Below are positions 8,834-18,944 of a stretch of 36,296 nt of DNA, piece after piece. How positions within the stretch are numbered: the first letter of the stretch is position 1; every line of letters begins with the position of its first letter. Source of the stretch: Actinomyces ruminis (GTDB taxonomy: Bacteria > Actinomycetota > Actinomycetes > Actinomycetales > Actinomycetaceae); contig NZ_MTPX02000045.1 of NCBI RefSeq assembly GCF_002154335.2, positions 1-36,296 of the forward strand. The letters run 5' to 3'. Under the pieces are notes generated by a model. The model had not been told where the DNA came from and did not search any database. It worked only from the letters and a program-made list of their open reading frames with translations. The position numbers were made by a program, and so were the translations under genes.

Positions 8834-10445
8834 TCACAGCCCGCCCAGGAACTGGGCGATGAAGATCTTCGCGATCATGGCCACCGGGTAGACCATGGCG
8901 TAGCCAGGGCCACGCGCGGGTCGGAGCCGGTGCGCTCGTTGGCGAAGGCCAGCACCGCGGGCTGCGTTTGCAGGCCGCCGAGCAGGCCGGACAGGCGCGT
9001 GCCGCCCATCTTCACGATCCAACGCATGGACGCATACATGCCGAATCCCACGATCGTGGTGACGACGAAGCCCGTGATGAGGATCTTCCACCAGTCGCCG
9101 CCGGTGAAGGCATTGGCGATCTGTCCGCCTGCGCGCGTACCGGCCTGCGCCAGGAAGATCAGCAGTCCCAGCTCGGAGAGCACCGCCGTCGCCGTGAACG
9201 GCATGGCCGTCACGAAGCTCTTGATGCGGCCGATGCGGCCGAAGATCAGGCCGACGATGAGCGTGCCCGCGGCGGAGCCGATGGAGAAGGTGGAGCCGCC
9301 CGGAAGCGGAATCGCCCACTCGCCGATGATGATGCCCACGGCCATGCCCAGGCCCATCGCCACCGGGTTGATGGAGGACAGGCCGTGGGCGGAGTCGCCG
9401 AAGAACTTGGAGATCTCGGCCATGCGGCCGGTCGGCGCCACCACGCGCACGCGGTCGCCCTGCTGGAGCACCAGGTCGGGGCTGCCCACCATGTCCACGT
9501 CGCCGCGGCGCACGCGGGAGATGGTGGCGCCGAACTTGTGGTCGATGTCGAGGTCACTCAGGGCGTGCCCGGCCAGTTTCGGGTCGGAGACGGTGATGCG
9601 GCGGAAGTCGAGGTAGCGGCGGTCCTCGATCAGGGAGTGGGAGGAGGAGTGGCCGATCTCCGCGATGACCTGGTTGACGGCGTCCTGCGTGCCGACGACG
9701 GTAATCAGGTCGTCCTTGTAGATCCGGTCGGTGGAGGTCGGCCGGGTGATGGGGCCGGTCTCGCCGCGGCGCAGCCGGGAGAACTTCATCTCCCGCTCAC
9801 GCGCTCGGCGATGTCGCCCAGCTGTGGGGCGTCGTCGCGCTCCACGCGCACCGTGCGGTTGATCAGGGGGGAGGGGGCGTCCTTGTCGGAGCGGCGGTAG
9901 CGCAGCGCCAGCAGGCAGAAGAACAGCATGCCGATGACGCCGTACAGGTAGGCGACGGCGTAGCCGACCGTGGCGATTGCCATGCCGTCGGCGTTACCGG
10001 CTGCGGTGGCAGCCCCGCCGGCGGCGGCCAGCGCGGGGGTGTTGGTCAGGGCGCCGGCGAAGGCGCCGGCGATCATGGCGGAACTCATGCCCAGGGCGCG
10101 CCCCACGGCCAGCCCGGCTCCGGCGCCGACCACCAGCACCGCCAACATGATGGCCAGTGGGCCGGCGGCCGTGCGCAGCACGTGGAAGAAGTTCGGGCCG
10201 GACTGGATGCCGATGGCGAAGGTGAAGATCGCCAGCCCGAGCGTGCCCATCTGGGCGGGGACCTCAATGGTGATGCCCTCGGCGGTGCCCCAGGCGGCCA
10301 GGATGATTCCGGCGAAGAGGACGGCCGCTGCCCCCAGGCTGACTCCGCCGACCTTGACGCGTCCGACGAGCATGCCGGCGCCGATTAGCAGGAATAGAAC
10401 GAGAACCGGGTTCTCGGCCAAGGCATTGAGTAGTCCGGTGACCAC
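8834..10445 (-). CDS. AspT/SucE-family anion exchanger, split by two frameshifts
   Basis: Two overlapping frames form one protein of about 537 residues once two bases are restored. GTG 10445 is chosen as start: AGAGGAAGG lies upstream and [19 protein letters not shown] begins the first membrane domain. The N-terminal half has several membrane segments and [14 protein letters not shown] with TNTPALAAA, typical of the aspartate:alanine exchanger duplication domain. Two TrkA-C-like domains follow ([24 protein letters not shown]; then [12 protein letters not shown]), then the second membrane domain, with [16 protein letters not shown] and [13 protein letters not shown]. One G seems missing at 9792-9794 (VSGR then stop, should be VSGEMKF) and one near 8904 (should read [20 protein letters not shown]). 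AspT exchanges aspartate and alanine; SucE of Corynebacterium exports succinate. Substrate here is unknown. It lies inside the branched-chain amino acid locus but on the opposite strand. Confidence 0.85.
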
Positions 10446-10710
10446 GTGCTGCTGCCGCCTTCCTCTTGCGCGGGCCGACGGCGTTGCCCACGCCGCGGCC
10501 GCATCGTTGCGTGTTTGACGGCAGTATTCTGGCATCCGTGCGAGCGTCCCCGGGCGGACCAAAGACCGCGCCAGCACGAGACGTCTGACATATACGGTCT
10601 TCACCCGCCGCCCTCTCGCCGAGGTCGGTCGAAGTACACGTGCCCGGCCGGTCGATGCGGCCGGCGAGGCGGGCTCTGTTCGCCGGCTAGGCGGTCCGTG
10701 ATTCCACTAT
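10446..10710. other. Divergent promoter region, exchanger / ilvB
   Basis: First part of a 390-bp gap between two divergent genes. The plus-strand frame of ilvB stays open through it, but the codon pattern is not coding-like and the real ilvB start is at 10836. No tRNA-like fold, T-box sequence, or leader peptide rich in Ile, Leu or Val codons was found. Confidence 0.4.
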
Positions 10711-10835
10711 GTGAGATCACGAGTCGTGAAATCGACGGCGGGCCGCGGTGCGGCATACGGTTCCTCCCACACCGGCCGCCGTGCCGGTCAGACACATGTG
10801 CAAACACTCGGATCTCACGGATAGGAGGGCGGACG
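10711..10835 (+). promoter_or_regulatory. Possible structured leader of the ilvBNC operon
   Basis: GTGAGATC at 10711-10718 is complementary to GATCTCAC at 10811-10818, directly before the ilvB ribosome site (AGGAGGGC, 10823-10830). Between them, ACCGGC (10771-10776) and GCCGGT (10783-10788) form a hairpin with a 6-nt loop. Pairing of the outer arms would close a structure right next to the ribosome site. Leader control of ilvB is common in actinobacteria. Here the structure alone is seen, and no T tract or leader peptide supports attenuation. Confidence 0.35.
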
Positions 10836-12616
10836 ATGGTTCGTGACAGTGGTTCCCCGGACCAGAACCAACAGATGACAGGTGCCCAGGCGCTCGTGCG
10901 TTCCCTGGAGGAGATCGGCGTTACCGACATCTTCGGCATGCCCGGCGGCGCGATCCTGCCCTTCTACGATCCGCTGCTGGCCAGCGAGAAGATCCGTCAC
11001 GTGCTGGTGCGCCACGAGCAGGGCGCGGGGCATGCCGCCGAGGGCTACGCCATGGCCACCGGGAGGGTCGGTGTCTGCGTGGCCACCTCCGGCCCGGGTG
11101 CCACCAACCTGGTCACCGCCATCGGTGACGCCCACATGGACTCCGTTCCCATGGTCGCCATTACCGGCCAGGTCGGCTCCACCGCGATCGGCACCGATGC
11201 CTTCCAGGAGGCGGACATCGTTGGCTCCACCATGCCGTTCGTCAAGCACTCCTTCCTGGTCACCTCCCCCGACGAGGTCCCCAGCCGCGTCGCCGAGGCC
11301 TTCCACCTGGCCTCTACCGGCCGCCCCGGCCCGGTGCTCATCGACTTCACCAAGGACGCCCAGGTCGGCGAGACCGAGTTCCACTGGCCGCCGCGCATGG
11401 ACCTGCCCGGCTACAGTCTGCCCGGCAAACCCAACCAGCGGCGCATCGCCCAGGCGGCCGAGGCCATCGCCTCCGCCGAGCGCCCGGTGTTCTACCTGGG
11501 TGGCGGCCTGAGCCGCGCCGGCGTTCCGGTGGAGCAGCTGGAGGAACTGGTCCAGCTGGTCGGCGCTCCGTTCACGACGACGCTGACCGCCCTGGACGTG
11601 CTGCCCACCGACCACCCGCTGAACCTGGGCATGCCCGGCATGCATGGCACCGTCGCCGCCGTCGGCGCCCTGCAGCGCGCCGATCTGATCATCACGCTCG
11701 GTGCCCGCTTCGACGACCGCGTCACCGGCAAGCCGGACACCTTCGCCCGGCACGCCGCCGTCATTCATGTGGACATCGACCCCGCCGAGATCTCCAAGAT
11801 TCGCGCCGCCGACATCCCCATCGTGGGTGACCTGAAGGATGTGGTGCCGGCCCTGACCACGGCCTGTCGCGAGCAGTTCGCCGTCGAGCCGCGCGCCGAG
11901 ATCGACCAGTGGCTCACCGAGGTCGCGCACATCCGCGCCACCTACCCCACCGACTGGACCGACACCGACGACGGCCTGCTCCAGCCCCAGGAGGTCATCA
12001 CCCACCTGGACAAGGCGGCGGACAAGGACACCATCTGGGTCACCGGCGTCGGCCAGCACCAGATGTGGGCCGCCCACTACCTGCACTTCAACCAGCCCCG
12101 CTCCTGGCTCACCTCCGCCGGCGCCGGCACCATGGGCTACGGCGTGCCCGCGGCCATGGGTGCGAAGGAGGCCTGCCCGGATCGGCCCGTGTGGCTGATC
12201 GACGGCGACGGCTGTTTCCAGATGACCAACCAGGAACTGGCCACCTGCACCCTGAACAACATCCCCATCAAGGTCGCGATCATCAACAACTCATCCCTGG
12301 GCATGGTGCGTCAGTGGCAGACCCTGTTCTACGGGGAGCGCTACTCCAACACCGACCTGCACACCGGTGCCGGAACCGAGCGCATCCCCGATTTCGCCAA
12401 GCTCGCCGAGGCCTATGGCGCCGTCGGCCTGCGCTGCGAGCGGCTTGAGGACGTCGACGACGTGATCGCCCAGGCCAACGCCATCAACGACCGCCCGGTC
12501 GTCATCGACTTCATCGTGTCAGCCGACGCCCAGGTGTGGCCCATGGTCGCGGCGGGCGTGTCCAACGACGAAATCCAGCACGCGCGCGGGATGAGCCCGT
12601 GTGGGAGGAGGAGTGA
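10836..12616 (+). CDS. ilvB: Acetolactate synthase, catalytic subunit (frame lost at the last codons)
   Basis: ATG 10836 follows ATAGGAGGGC. Visible features: TPP-activating Glu in [36 protein letters not shown], the FAD/middle domain with GMPGMHGT, and the TPP/Mg site [12 protein letters not shown] with [13 protein letters not shown]. It makes acetolactate from pyruvate, or acetohydroxybutyrate from pyruvate plus 2-oxobutyrate. As given, the frame runs on past its natural end into ilvN, giving one 766-residue reading. With one C restored in the CCC at 12596-12598 the end reads RGMSPVWEEE followed by TGA at 12614-12616, 4 bp before the ilvN ATG. That gives 593 residues, normal for the family, so a lost base is far more likely than a true fusion. 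Confidence 0.93.
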
Positions 12617-12620
12617 GACC

Positions 12621-13133
12621 ATGAGCGAGAAGCACACGCTTTCGGTTCTGGTGGAGAACAAGCCCGGCGTGCTCACGCGCGTGTCGGCGCTGTTCACCCG
12701 CCGCGGCTTCAACATCCATTCCCTGGCGGTCGGTCCCACCGAGCACGAGGACATCTCGCGTATCACGGTGATCGCCGACGCCGAGGGCCCGGCCATGGAA
12801 CAGGTGACCAAGCAGCTGAACAAGCTGGTCAACGTCATCAAGATCGTCGAGCTGGATCCGGACACGTCGGTGGGTCGCGAGCTGTATCTGATTAAGGTGC
12901 GTGCCGATGACTCCAACCGGACCGCGGTGCTCCAGATCGTCGATCTGTTCCGGGCGCACGTCGTGGACGTGTCCCCAACCTCCGTCGTCATCGAGTCCGT
13001 TGGCTCGGAGTCGAAGGTCAAGGCCCTTCTGGACGCCCTGGCCCCGCACGGGGTCAAGGAGATCGTCCAATCCGGTGCGGTCGCGATTTCGCGCGGTCCC
13101 CGTTCCATCACCGATCAACTCAAGGAGAAGTGA
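12621..13133 (+). CDS. ilvN: Acetolactate synthase, regulatory small subunit
   Basis: 170 residues starting [21 protein letters not shown], the standard opening of the IlvN/IlvH ACT domain. [21 protein letters not shown] is the conserved effector-binding part, and the C-terminal domain ([24 protein letters not shown]) is typical of the small subunit. It binds the IlvB catalytic subunit, raises its activity and gives valine feedback inhibition in known systems. The ribosome site is in the GGGAGGAGGAG at the end of ilvB (12603-12613). In the raw sequence its frame is continuous with ilvB because of the presumed missing base near 12597. ilvC follows after 9 bp. Confidence 0.94.
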   Translation: MSEKHTLSVLVENKPGVLTRVSALFTRRGFNIHSLAVGPTEHEDISRITVIADAEGPAMEQVTKQLNKLVNVIKIVELDPDTSVGRELYLIKVRADDSNRTAVLQIVDLFRAHVVDVSPTSVVIESVGSESKVKALLDALAPHGVKEIVQSGAVAISRGPRSITDQLKEK

Positions 13134-14174
<1,041 letters not shown>

Positions 14175-14202
14175 GTCGCCGGCACGGCGAATACGCCCGA
14201 TG

Positions 14203-14241
14203 GGGGCGGCGGAATATTCCCGCCGCCCCCATTCTTTATTT
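14203..14241 (+). terminator. Rho-independent terminator after ilvC
   Basis: An 11-bp perfect G/C stem (GGGGGCGGCGG at 14203-14213, CCGCCGCCCCC at 14220-14230) around the loop AATATT, followed by the T-rich run ATTCTTTATTT. It lies 29 bp after the ilvC stop. Confidence 0.9.
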
Positions 14242-14372
14242 CCACCACTTGATCGTTATAGAAGGCGGTCAACGTCGCTATTTGACTACGTCTTGTCATC
14301 GCCCCACGATGATCGTTCACTGAGGATAAACTGAGAAGACCCCCCCGGAGCGGACGAGCAGGAGAGGGCGTC

Positions 14373-15734
14373 GTGCTTACCCATTTCGAGGTAACTGGAT
14401 TCAAGAACCTCGTCGGCGTGAAGGTGGACTTTGGGTCATTCACCTGCATTGCCGGCCCCAATGCGGTGGGTAAATCCAACCTGCTCAATGCGATCGAGTT
14501 CCTGTCCCTACTCAGCTGCAACTCATTCCACGACGCCTGCATCCAGGTGCGCCCAACCGCCCAGCAGCATCTCGACGTCGCCTCTCTGCTCTCCGCCGAC
14601 GTGCTGTCCGGTGCCGCCAACCTCGGCCTGGCCGCGGAGATGATCCTGCCGCCGCGGGCGGAGGACGAGTTCGGGCAGACGGTGGCGCCGTCGTGCGGTT
14701 ACGTGCGCTACGAGGTGGAGATTGCCGCCCGGCCGGACCCGACCATTCCCGGTGGTCTGCGTCTGCGGCTGGCCCGGGAACAGCTGCACGCCCTGGACGA
14801 TGCCGCCGGCGGCCTGCGGTTCCCGGAGGCGGATGCCTGCCGCCGGTTCATCGCCCGCGGACGCTCCGAGTCGGATGGTCGTTTCCTCGAGTATCAGGTA
14901 TCGCACGGCCAAGGCATGGTAATTGTTCACCGGGAAGCCAACGGCAGGCCGCGGCAGGTGATTGCCGACGGCGCCCAACGCACCGTGCTTTCCGCCGTCG
15001 CCAGTTCTGAATACCCGACCATCTTGGCGGCGCGCACAGAAATGGCGTCGTGGCGATTCTTGGCCCTGGAGCCCAGCGCCATGCGCGCCCCCGACGATTT
15101 AATGGAGCGACGCACCATTTCTGCTTCCGGTGCGCACGTGCCGGCGGCGCTTTACCGGCAGGACCTGGCCGCCGGGCGCGACGGCGCGGTGCTGCACCGG
15201 GTATGCGACGCCGTCGCCCCATTGATCGACGTGCGCAGCCTGACCATCGCGGAGGACCCGGTGCGCCAGGCCCTGGAACTGCGCGCCCAGGTCGGGGATG
15301 CGCCGGAGCTGCCGGCGCGGGCGCTGTCGGACGGGACGCTGCGCCTGCTCACACTGGCGGCGATCGGCGCGGGGGAGGACTACTCAGGGATGCTTTGCCT
15401 GGAGGAGCCCGAGAATGGGATCCACCCGGCCAAGATTCCGGAGCTGTACCAGCTGCTGCATGGCCTGTCCACGCCCGTCTCCCAGCACCTGCGACAGGTA
15501 GTCGTCAACACCCACTCGCCCAACCTGTTCCAGTGCGTCGAGGACGGCGAAGTGCTGTGCGCCGTCGGGCAGAAGACCCGCGACGGGGCCGGCGCCCGCA
15601 GCGAGGCGGCGAGCTTCCACCCGCTGGCCGGTACCTGGCGCGCCCAGGGCTGGAGCGGCGGCGAGGGGATGCGTCCGGTTCCCCGCAGCACCGTGCAGGC
15701 ATATCTGGGTGGTCCCGCACCGGCCGTAGGCTGA
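14373..15734 (+). CDS. SMC/RecF-like AAA ATPase (AAA_21 type), intact
   Basis: 453 residues from GTG 14373, chosen because AGGAGAGGG precedes it and MLTHFEVTGFKNL is the usual start of these ATPases. Walker A GPNAVGKS is at residues 28-35, the ABC-like signature LSDGTLRLLTL near 318, Walker B MLCLEEPENGIHP near 340 with the catalytic Glu pair, and the H-loop VVNTHSPNLF. This is a RecF/OLD-type ATPase core without its own nuclease domain. Such ATPases usually work with a TOPRIM or other effector in phage defence or DNA repair. It sits between ilvC and leuB and is followed by a decayed paralogue and a decayed TOPRIM-like gene. It has no intact partner in the window, so it may be an orphan. The upstream region is less G/C-rich than the neighbours, which may point to transfer. 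Confidence 0.88.
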   Translation: MLTHFEVTGFKNLVGVKVDFGSFTCIAGPNAVGKSNLLNAIEFLSLLSCNSFHDACIQVRPTAQQHLDVASLLSADVLSGAANLGLAAEMILPPRAEDEFGQTVAPSCGYVRYEVEIAARPDPTIPGGLRLRLAREQLHALDDAAGGLRFPEADACRRFIARGRSESDGRFLEYQVSHGQGMVIVHREANGRPRQVIADGAQRTVLSAVASSEYPTILAARTEMASWRFLALEPSAMRAPDDLMERRTISASGAHVPAALYRQDLAAGRDGAVLHRVCDAVAPLIDVRSLTIAEDPVRQALELRAQVGDAPELPARALSDGTLRLLTLAAIGAGEDYSGMLCLEEPENGIHPAKIPELYQLLHGLSTPVSQHLRQVVVNTHSPNLFQCVEDGEVLCAVGQKTRDGAGARSEAASFHPLAGTWRAQGWSGGEGMRPVPRSTVQAYLGGPAPAVG

Positions 15735-15831
15735 GCCGGGGCGGGGGCGTCCGGCTCTTGCCGGTGTTGGAGCGGCACGGCTGTTAGCCTGGTCATTAAT
15801 CGGTGAGAGCGCCGCGGAAGGAGACCAGGCC

Positions 15832-17001
15832 GTGCTGAACAGGATCGAGGTCTCGGGGTTCAAGAACCTTCGGGACGTTGCTGTTGACTTCGGCCCGATG
15901 ACGGTGATCGCGGGACCTAACGGCGTGGGGAAGTAGAACCTATTCGATGCTATTGAACTGCTGAGCCTCCTCGTGCAGTACCCGTACCGCGAGGCGTTCC
16001 GCCGTCTGCGTTCCGATGGCGGTCAGAAGACGCCGCTGCGCGTGCGCTTCCCGCCCGAGTCGATCGCTGATGGGCACACGGTCCGGCTCGCTGCGGAGGT
16101 CACGGCCGACGTCAACGTGACGCCGCCCGGGCAGGTGGCGCTGCGCGGTCCTCGGTCGGGGCTGTCGCCGGTCCAGACGCGTGCCGAGAGGTTCCGCTAC
16201 GAGGTGGAGTTCCGCGTCAATGAACGCGATGGCGACACCTCTCTCACCCTGGCCGAGGAGCGCCTCGTCTCAGTCGACACTGGTCAGGAGCACATAGAGA
16301 CGCACACAGTGCCGCCGTCGTTGCAGAGCTGCGTTCATGGCGTTTCCTCTCCCTCGAGCCCTCCGCGCTGCGGCGCTCGGATGACCGCGACGAGGAGGCG
16401 GACATTGCCGCTTCGGGCGCGCACCTGGCGTCGACCCTGTACCGGCGTGCTGCTCGGGACGGTGGCCAGGTCTACCAGGACATCATTGATGCTCTGGCCC
16501 CGTTCCTTGAGGTGCGTGCGCTGCGGGTGGCCCCCAACGGTGACTACCTGGAACTGCGCGCCAGGATCGGAGATGGGCCCGAGCCTCGTCGCAATCGAGG
16601 AACCGGAGAACGGTCTCCACCCCGCCAAGATCGCCGACATACTTGAGCTGCTGTACTCCATGAACACGGCCCGTGACGGTCATCCCGGACAGGTACTCGT
16701 CAACACCCACTCGCCCTACCTGGTCCAGGACGTCATGCAAAGCCACGCTGATGATGTGCTGTGCGCGGTGCCATGGCGACGGCGGGAGCCTGATGGGCGC
16801 ATCACGGAGTCCGTCACCTTCAATCCGCTGCCGGGAACCTGGCGGTCCGAGCGGTGGGAACGCTCGGACGACCGCCCGCGGAGCTCGGCGCCGGTGTCGC
16901 GCTCGAAGCTGTTTGTCTTTCTGTACAACCCCTCGGAGCCGGAGGAGACCGATGCCTTAGTTTTGGCGGTGCGCCTTCATTGGCGAGGGAACTTCCGATG
17001 A
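15832..17001 (+). pseudogene. Broken paralogue of the SMC/RecF-like ATPase
   Basis: GTG 15832 follows GGAAGGAGACC and reads VLNRIEVSGFKNLRDVAVDF, clearly related to the ATPase just upstream. Three lesions are visible. First, the Walker A is cut by a TAG at 15934-15936: GPNGVGK then stop where Ser belongs. Second, the frame changes near 16308; the true continuation is SAAVVAELRSWRFLSLEPS. Third, near 16580 the sequence jumps from LELRARIGDGPE to SLVAIEEPENGLHPAKI, missing some 20 residues that in the paralogue include the LSDGT signature. Walker B and the H-loop (LVNTHSPYLV) remain. The combination of a nonsense codon, a frameshift and a deletion points to real decay rather than sequencing error. 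The 3' end overlaps the TOPRIM-like gene. Confidence 0.85.
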
Positions 17002-17764
17002 GGGCCTGAGGAACGTACTTCTGCAGCTCCTCATGTACATGTACATGCGTCCCGGTGACGACGCGAACCTCCAACTGCACAAAGGAGAGCTGCCGAACAG
17101 TGCTGAGGAGAAGATCAAGGCGTTGGCAGAAGAGCCATATGACCTGATCTTCATACACCGTGACGTCGACAACGCAGGCATTGAGGCTCGGATTGAGGAG
17201 TGCCGTTCTCCGGGCGACAAGCGCATCGTGCCGGTGATCCCGGTGACGATGACCGAGGCCTGGGTGCTGGCGAATCTGTGGTCGGAGGAGGAGTCCTTTC
17301 AAGCCTGGGCATCGCGGCAAGGATCTCGTCTGGGCGGGATTGAGCGTCTGGCGGACCCCAAGCGAACGCTGCAGGAGTATCTCAACCTCGAACAATCTCG
17401 CTTCATGACGGCGAACCGGTTCGGAGGTGAGCGCTCGAAACGCGTCGAACAGATCCGGATAGACGGCGACGTCAAGCATCCGGAGGCCTGGAAAAGGATC
17501 GAGAAGGAACCCGAGTCCGCCCTGGTCAGGAACTCGGCAGCACCTGCGGAACGAGTAACACGACTGTCCTGGATCGCGACGGCTGCCTTTACGCGTTGCA
17601 CGACCTTGGTGCGTGTTCCACGACCCCGGGGTGGTCGTGGAACACGCACCAAGGTCGTGGAGTATCGCCCGGGGTCGTGCAACTGCGCCGTGGCGACGGA
17701 GTGCCTTGGACTGGTCGGCGCCGTGCAGTCGGCAGGAACGTCTCCCGGCCGCGCCGGTATCTGA
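16952..17764 (+). pseudogene. TOPRIM-like partner of the ATPase, disrupted at the start
   Basis: The frame from ATG 16952 reads MP, then TAG at 16958-16960, then FWRCAFIGEGTSDEGLRNVLL. No other start lies before the GEGTSDE motif; the next ATG (17033) would lose it. Glu in GEGTSDE, the DLIFIHRDVDNAG strand (about 17141-17180) with its Asp pair, and VPVIPVTMTEAWVLANL are what a TOPRIM-type nuclease fold would show (compare DUF4276/DUF4435-type partners of ATPases). The likely natural end is near HPEAWKRIEKEPESAL (about 17520), but the frame now runs on to 17764 through an inverted-repeat element. It overlaps the broken ATPase, as expected for a two-gene ATPase plus TOPRIM operon. The codons are less G/C-rich than those of ilvC or leuB. 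The fold call is moderate; the disruption is clear. Confidence 0.65.
17595..17683. repeat. Phased inverted-repeat array A (20-bp pitch)
   Basis: CACGACC starts at 17599 and 17619, and its complement GGTCGTG at 17633, 17653 and 17673, all at an exact 20-bp pitch. The inner part is a perfect 27-bp inverted repeat (17599-17625 and 17633-17659) around the 7-nt loop CCGGGGT. The outermost GGTCGTGCAAC (17673-17683) also complements GTTGCACGACC at 17595-17605. It lies between the broken TOPRIM gene and leuB. No T tract is present. Confidence 0.9.
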
Positions 17765-17795
17765 GATGCCCGCCCGGGACGGCGGCCGATCCGCC

Positions 17796-17801
17796 TAAGG
17801 T
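17796..17801 (+). promoter_or_regulatory. -10 box of leuB, leaderless type
   Basis: TAAGGT is followed by 6 nt and then ATG 17808. No Shine-Dalgarno sequence is present, so transcription would start at or next to the A of the start codon. Confidence 0.6.
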
Positions 17802-17807
17802 CGCGCC

Positions 17808-18871
17808 ATGACGCAGACCATCAAGCTTGCAGTGATTCCCGGCGACGGCATCGGCAAGGAGGTGGTGCCCGAGGGCCTGAAGGTGCTCCGGGCCGCCCTG
17901 GAGGGCAGCGGCGTCACGCTGGAAACCACCGACTTCGACCTGGGTGCCGAGCGCTGGCACCGCACCGGCGAGACCATCACGGACGCCGAGCTGGAGGACA
18001 TCAAGACCCACGACGCCATCCTGCTGGGTGCCGTCGGCGACCCCTCCGTCCCTTCGGGCGTGCTCGAGCGCGGCCTGCTGCTGCGCCTGCGCTTCGCCCT
18101 GGACCACTACGTCAACCTGCGCCCCTCCAAGTACTACCCGGGCGTGGCCACGCCCCTGGCCAACCCCGGAGACATCGACTTCGTGGTGGTGCGCGAGGGC
18201 ACCGAGGGGCTGTACTGCGGCAACGGCGGCGCCGTCCGCGTCGGCACCCCCCACGAGATCGCCACCGAGGTCAGCGTCAACACCGCCTACGGGGTCGAGC
18301 GCGTGGTTCGCTACGCCTTCGAGACCGCCCAGGCTCGGCCCGCCCACCACCTCACCCTGGTGCACAAGCACAACGTGCTGGTCAACGCCGGGCACCTGTG
18401 GCGCCGCACCGTCGAGGCGGTTGGCGCCGAGTACCCCGAGGTGCAGGTGGACTACTCCCACGTGGACGCCGCCACCATCTACCTGGTTACCGACCCGGGC
18501 CGCTTCGACGTGATTGTCACCGACAACCTCTTCGGCGACATCCTCACCGACGAGGCCGGCGCCATCACCGGCGGCATCGGCCTGTCCGCGTCGGGAAACC
18601 TCAACCCGGCCGGCGAGTTCCCCTCCATGTTCGAGCCGGTCCACGGCTCCGCCCCGGACATCGCCGGCCAGGGCATAGCTGACCCGGTGGCCACCATCTC
18701 CGCCGTCGCCATGATGCTGAGCACCTGGGGCTGGAGTCCGCCGCCACCCGGGTCCAGGGCGCCGTCGACGCGGATATGGCCGCGCGCGCCGAGGCCGAGG
18801 CCGCCGGGGCCCCGCTGGTGCGCACCACCAGCGAGATCGGGGATGCCATTACCACCGCCGTGCGCGGCTGA
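17808..18871 (+). CDS. leuB: 3-isopropylmalate dehydrogenase, frameshifted near the 3' end
   Basis: The N-terminus ([22 protein letters not shown]), [26 protein letters not shown]-type strand [25 protein letters not shown] and [17 protein letters not shown] are diagnostic of the LeuB/isocitrate dehydrogenase family; the short length and REGTEGLY motif fit the actinobacterial LeuB. It oxidatively decarboxylates 3-isopropylmalate, and in the citramalate route also 3-methylmalate to 2-oxobutyrate. As given the frame leaves its path near 18722. With one C restored (GAGCCACC) it reads [19 protein letters not shown] and ends AITTAVRG at the TGA 18869-18871, giving 354 residues, the usual size. No ribosome site; a leaderless -10 box precedes it. 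ilvE follows after 73 bp. Confidence 0.93.
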
Positions 18872-18932
18872 GGCCGACGGCGCGTGCAGAGTCAGTATGT
18901 GAGAGACGCCCGTCAGCTGCGTAGAACGGCGG

Positions 18933-18938
18933 TACAGT
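18933..18938 (+). promoter_or_regulatory. -10 box of ilvE, leaderless type
   Basis: TACAGT, 6 nt, then ATG 18945. There is no Shine-Dalgarno sequence before this ATG. Confidence 0.6.
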
Positions 18939-18944
18939 GCCGGT

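Noticed and set aside
10446..10835. T-box riboswitch or leader peptide before ilvB
   Set aside because: No T-box consensus sequence and no short frame rich in Ile, Leu or Val codons could be found.
10446..13133. Single 895-codon gene spanning ilvB and ilvN
   Set aside because: The first 130 codons have no coding character and precede the ribosome site. The ilvB/ilvN joint is best explained by one missing base.
17595..17683. Rho-independent terminator or insertion-sequence end
   Set aside because: No T tract after the stem and no transposase nearby. The phased fifth word copy is not explained by either.
17033..17764. Intact 243-codon gene starting at ATG 17033
   Set aside because: This start would cut off the conserved GEGTSDE motif, which is in frame upstream behind a stop codon. 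The 3' end runs through a palindrome. It is treated as a pseudogene.
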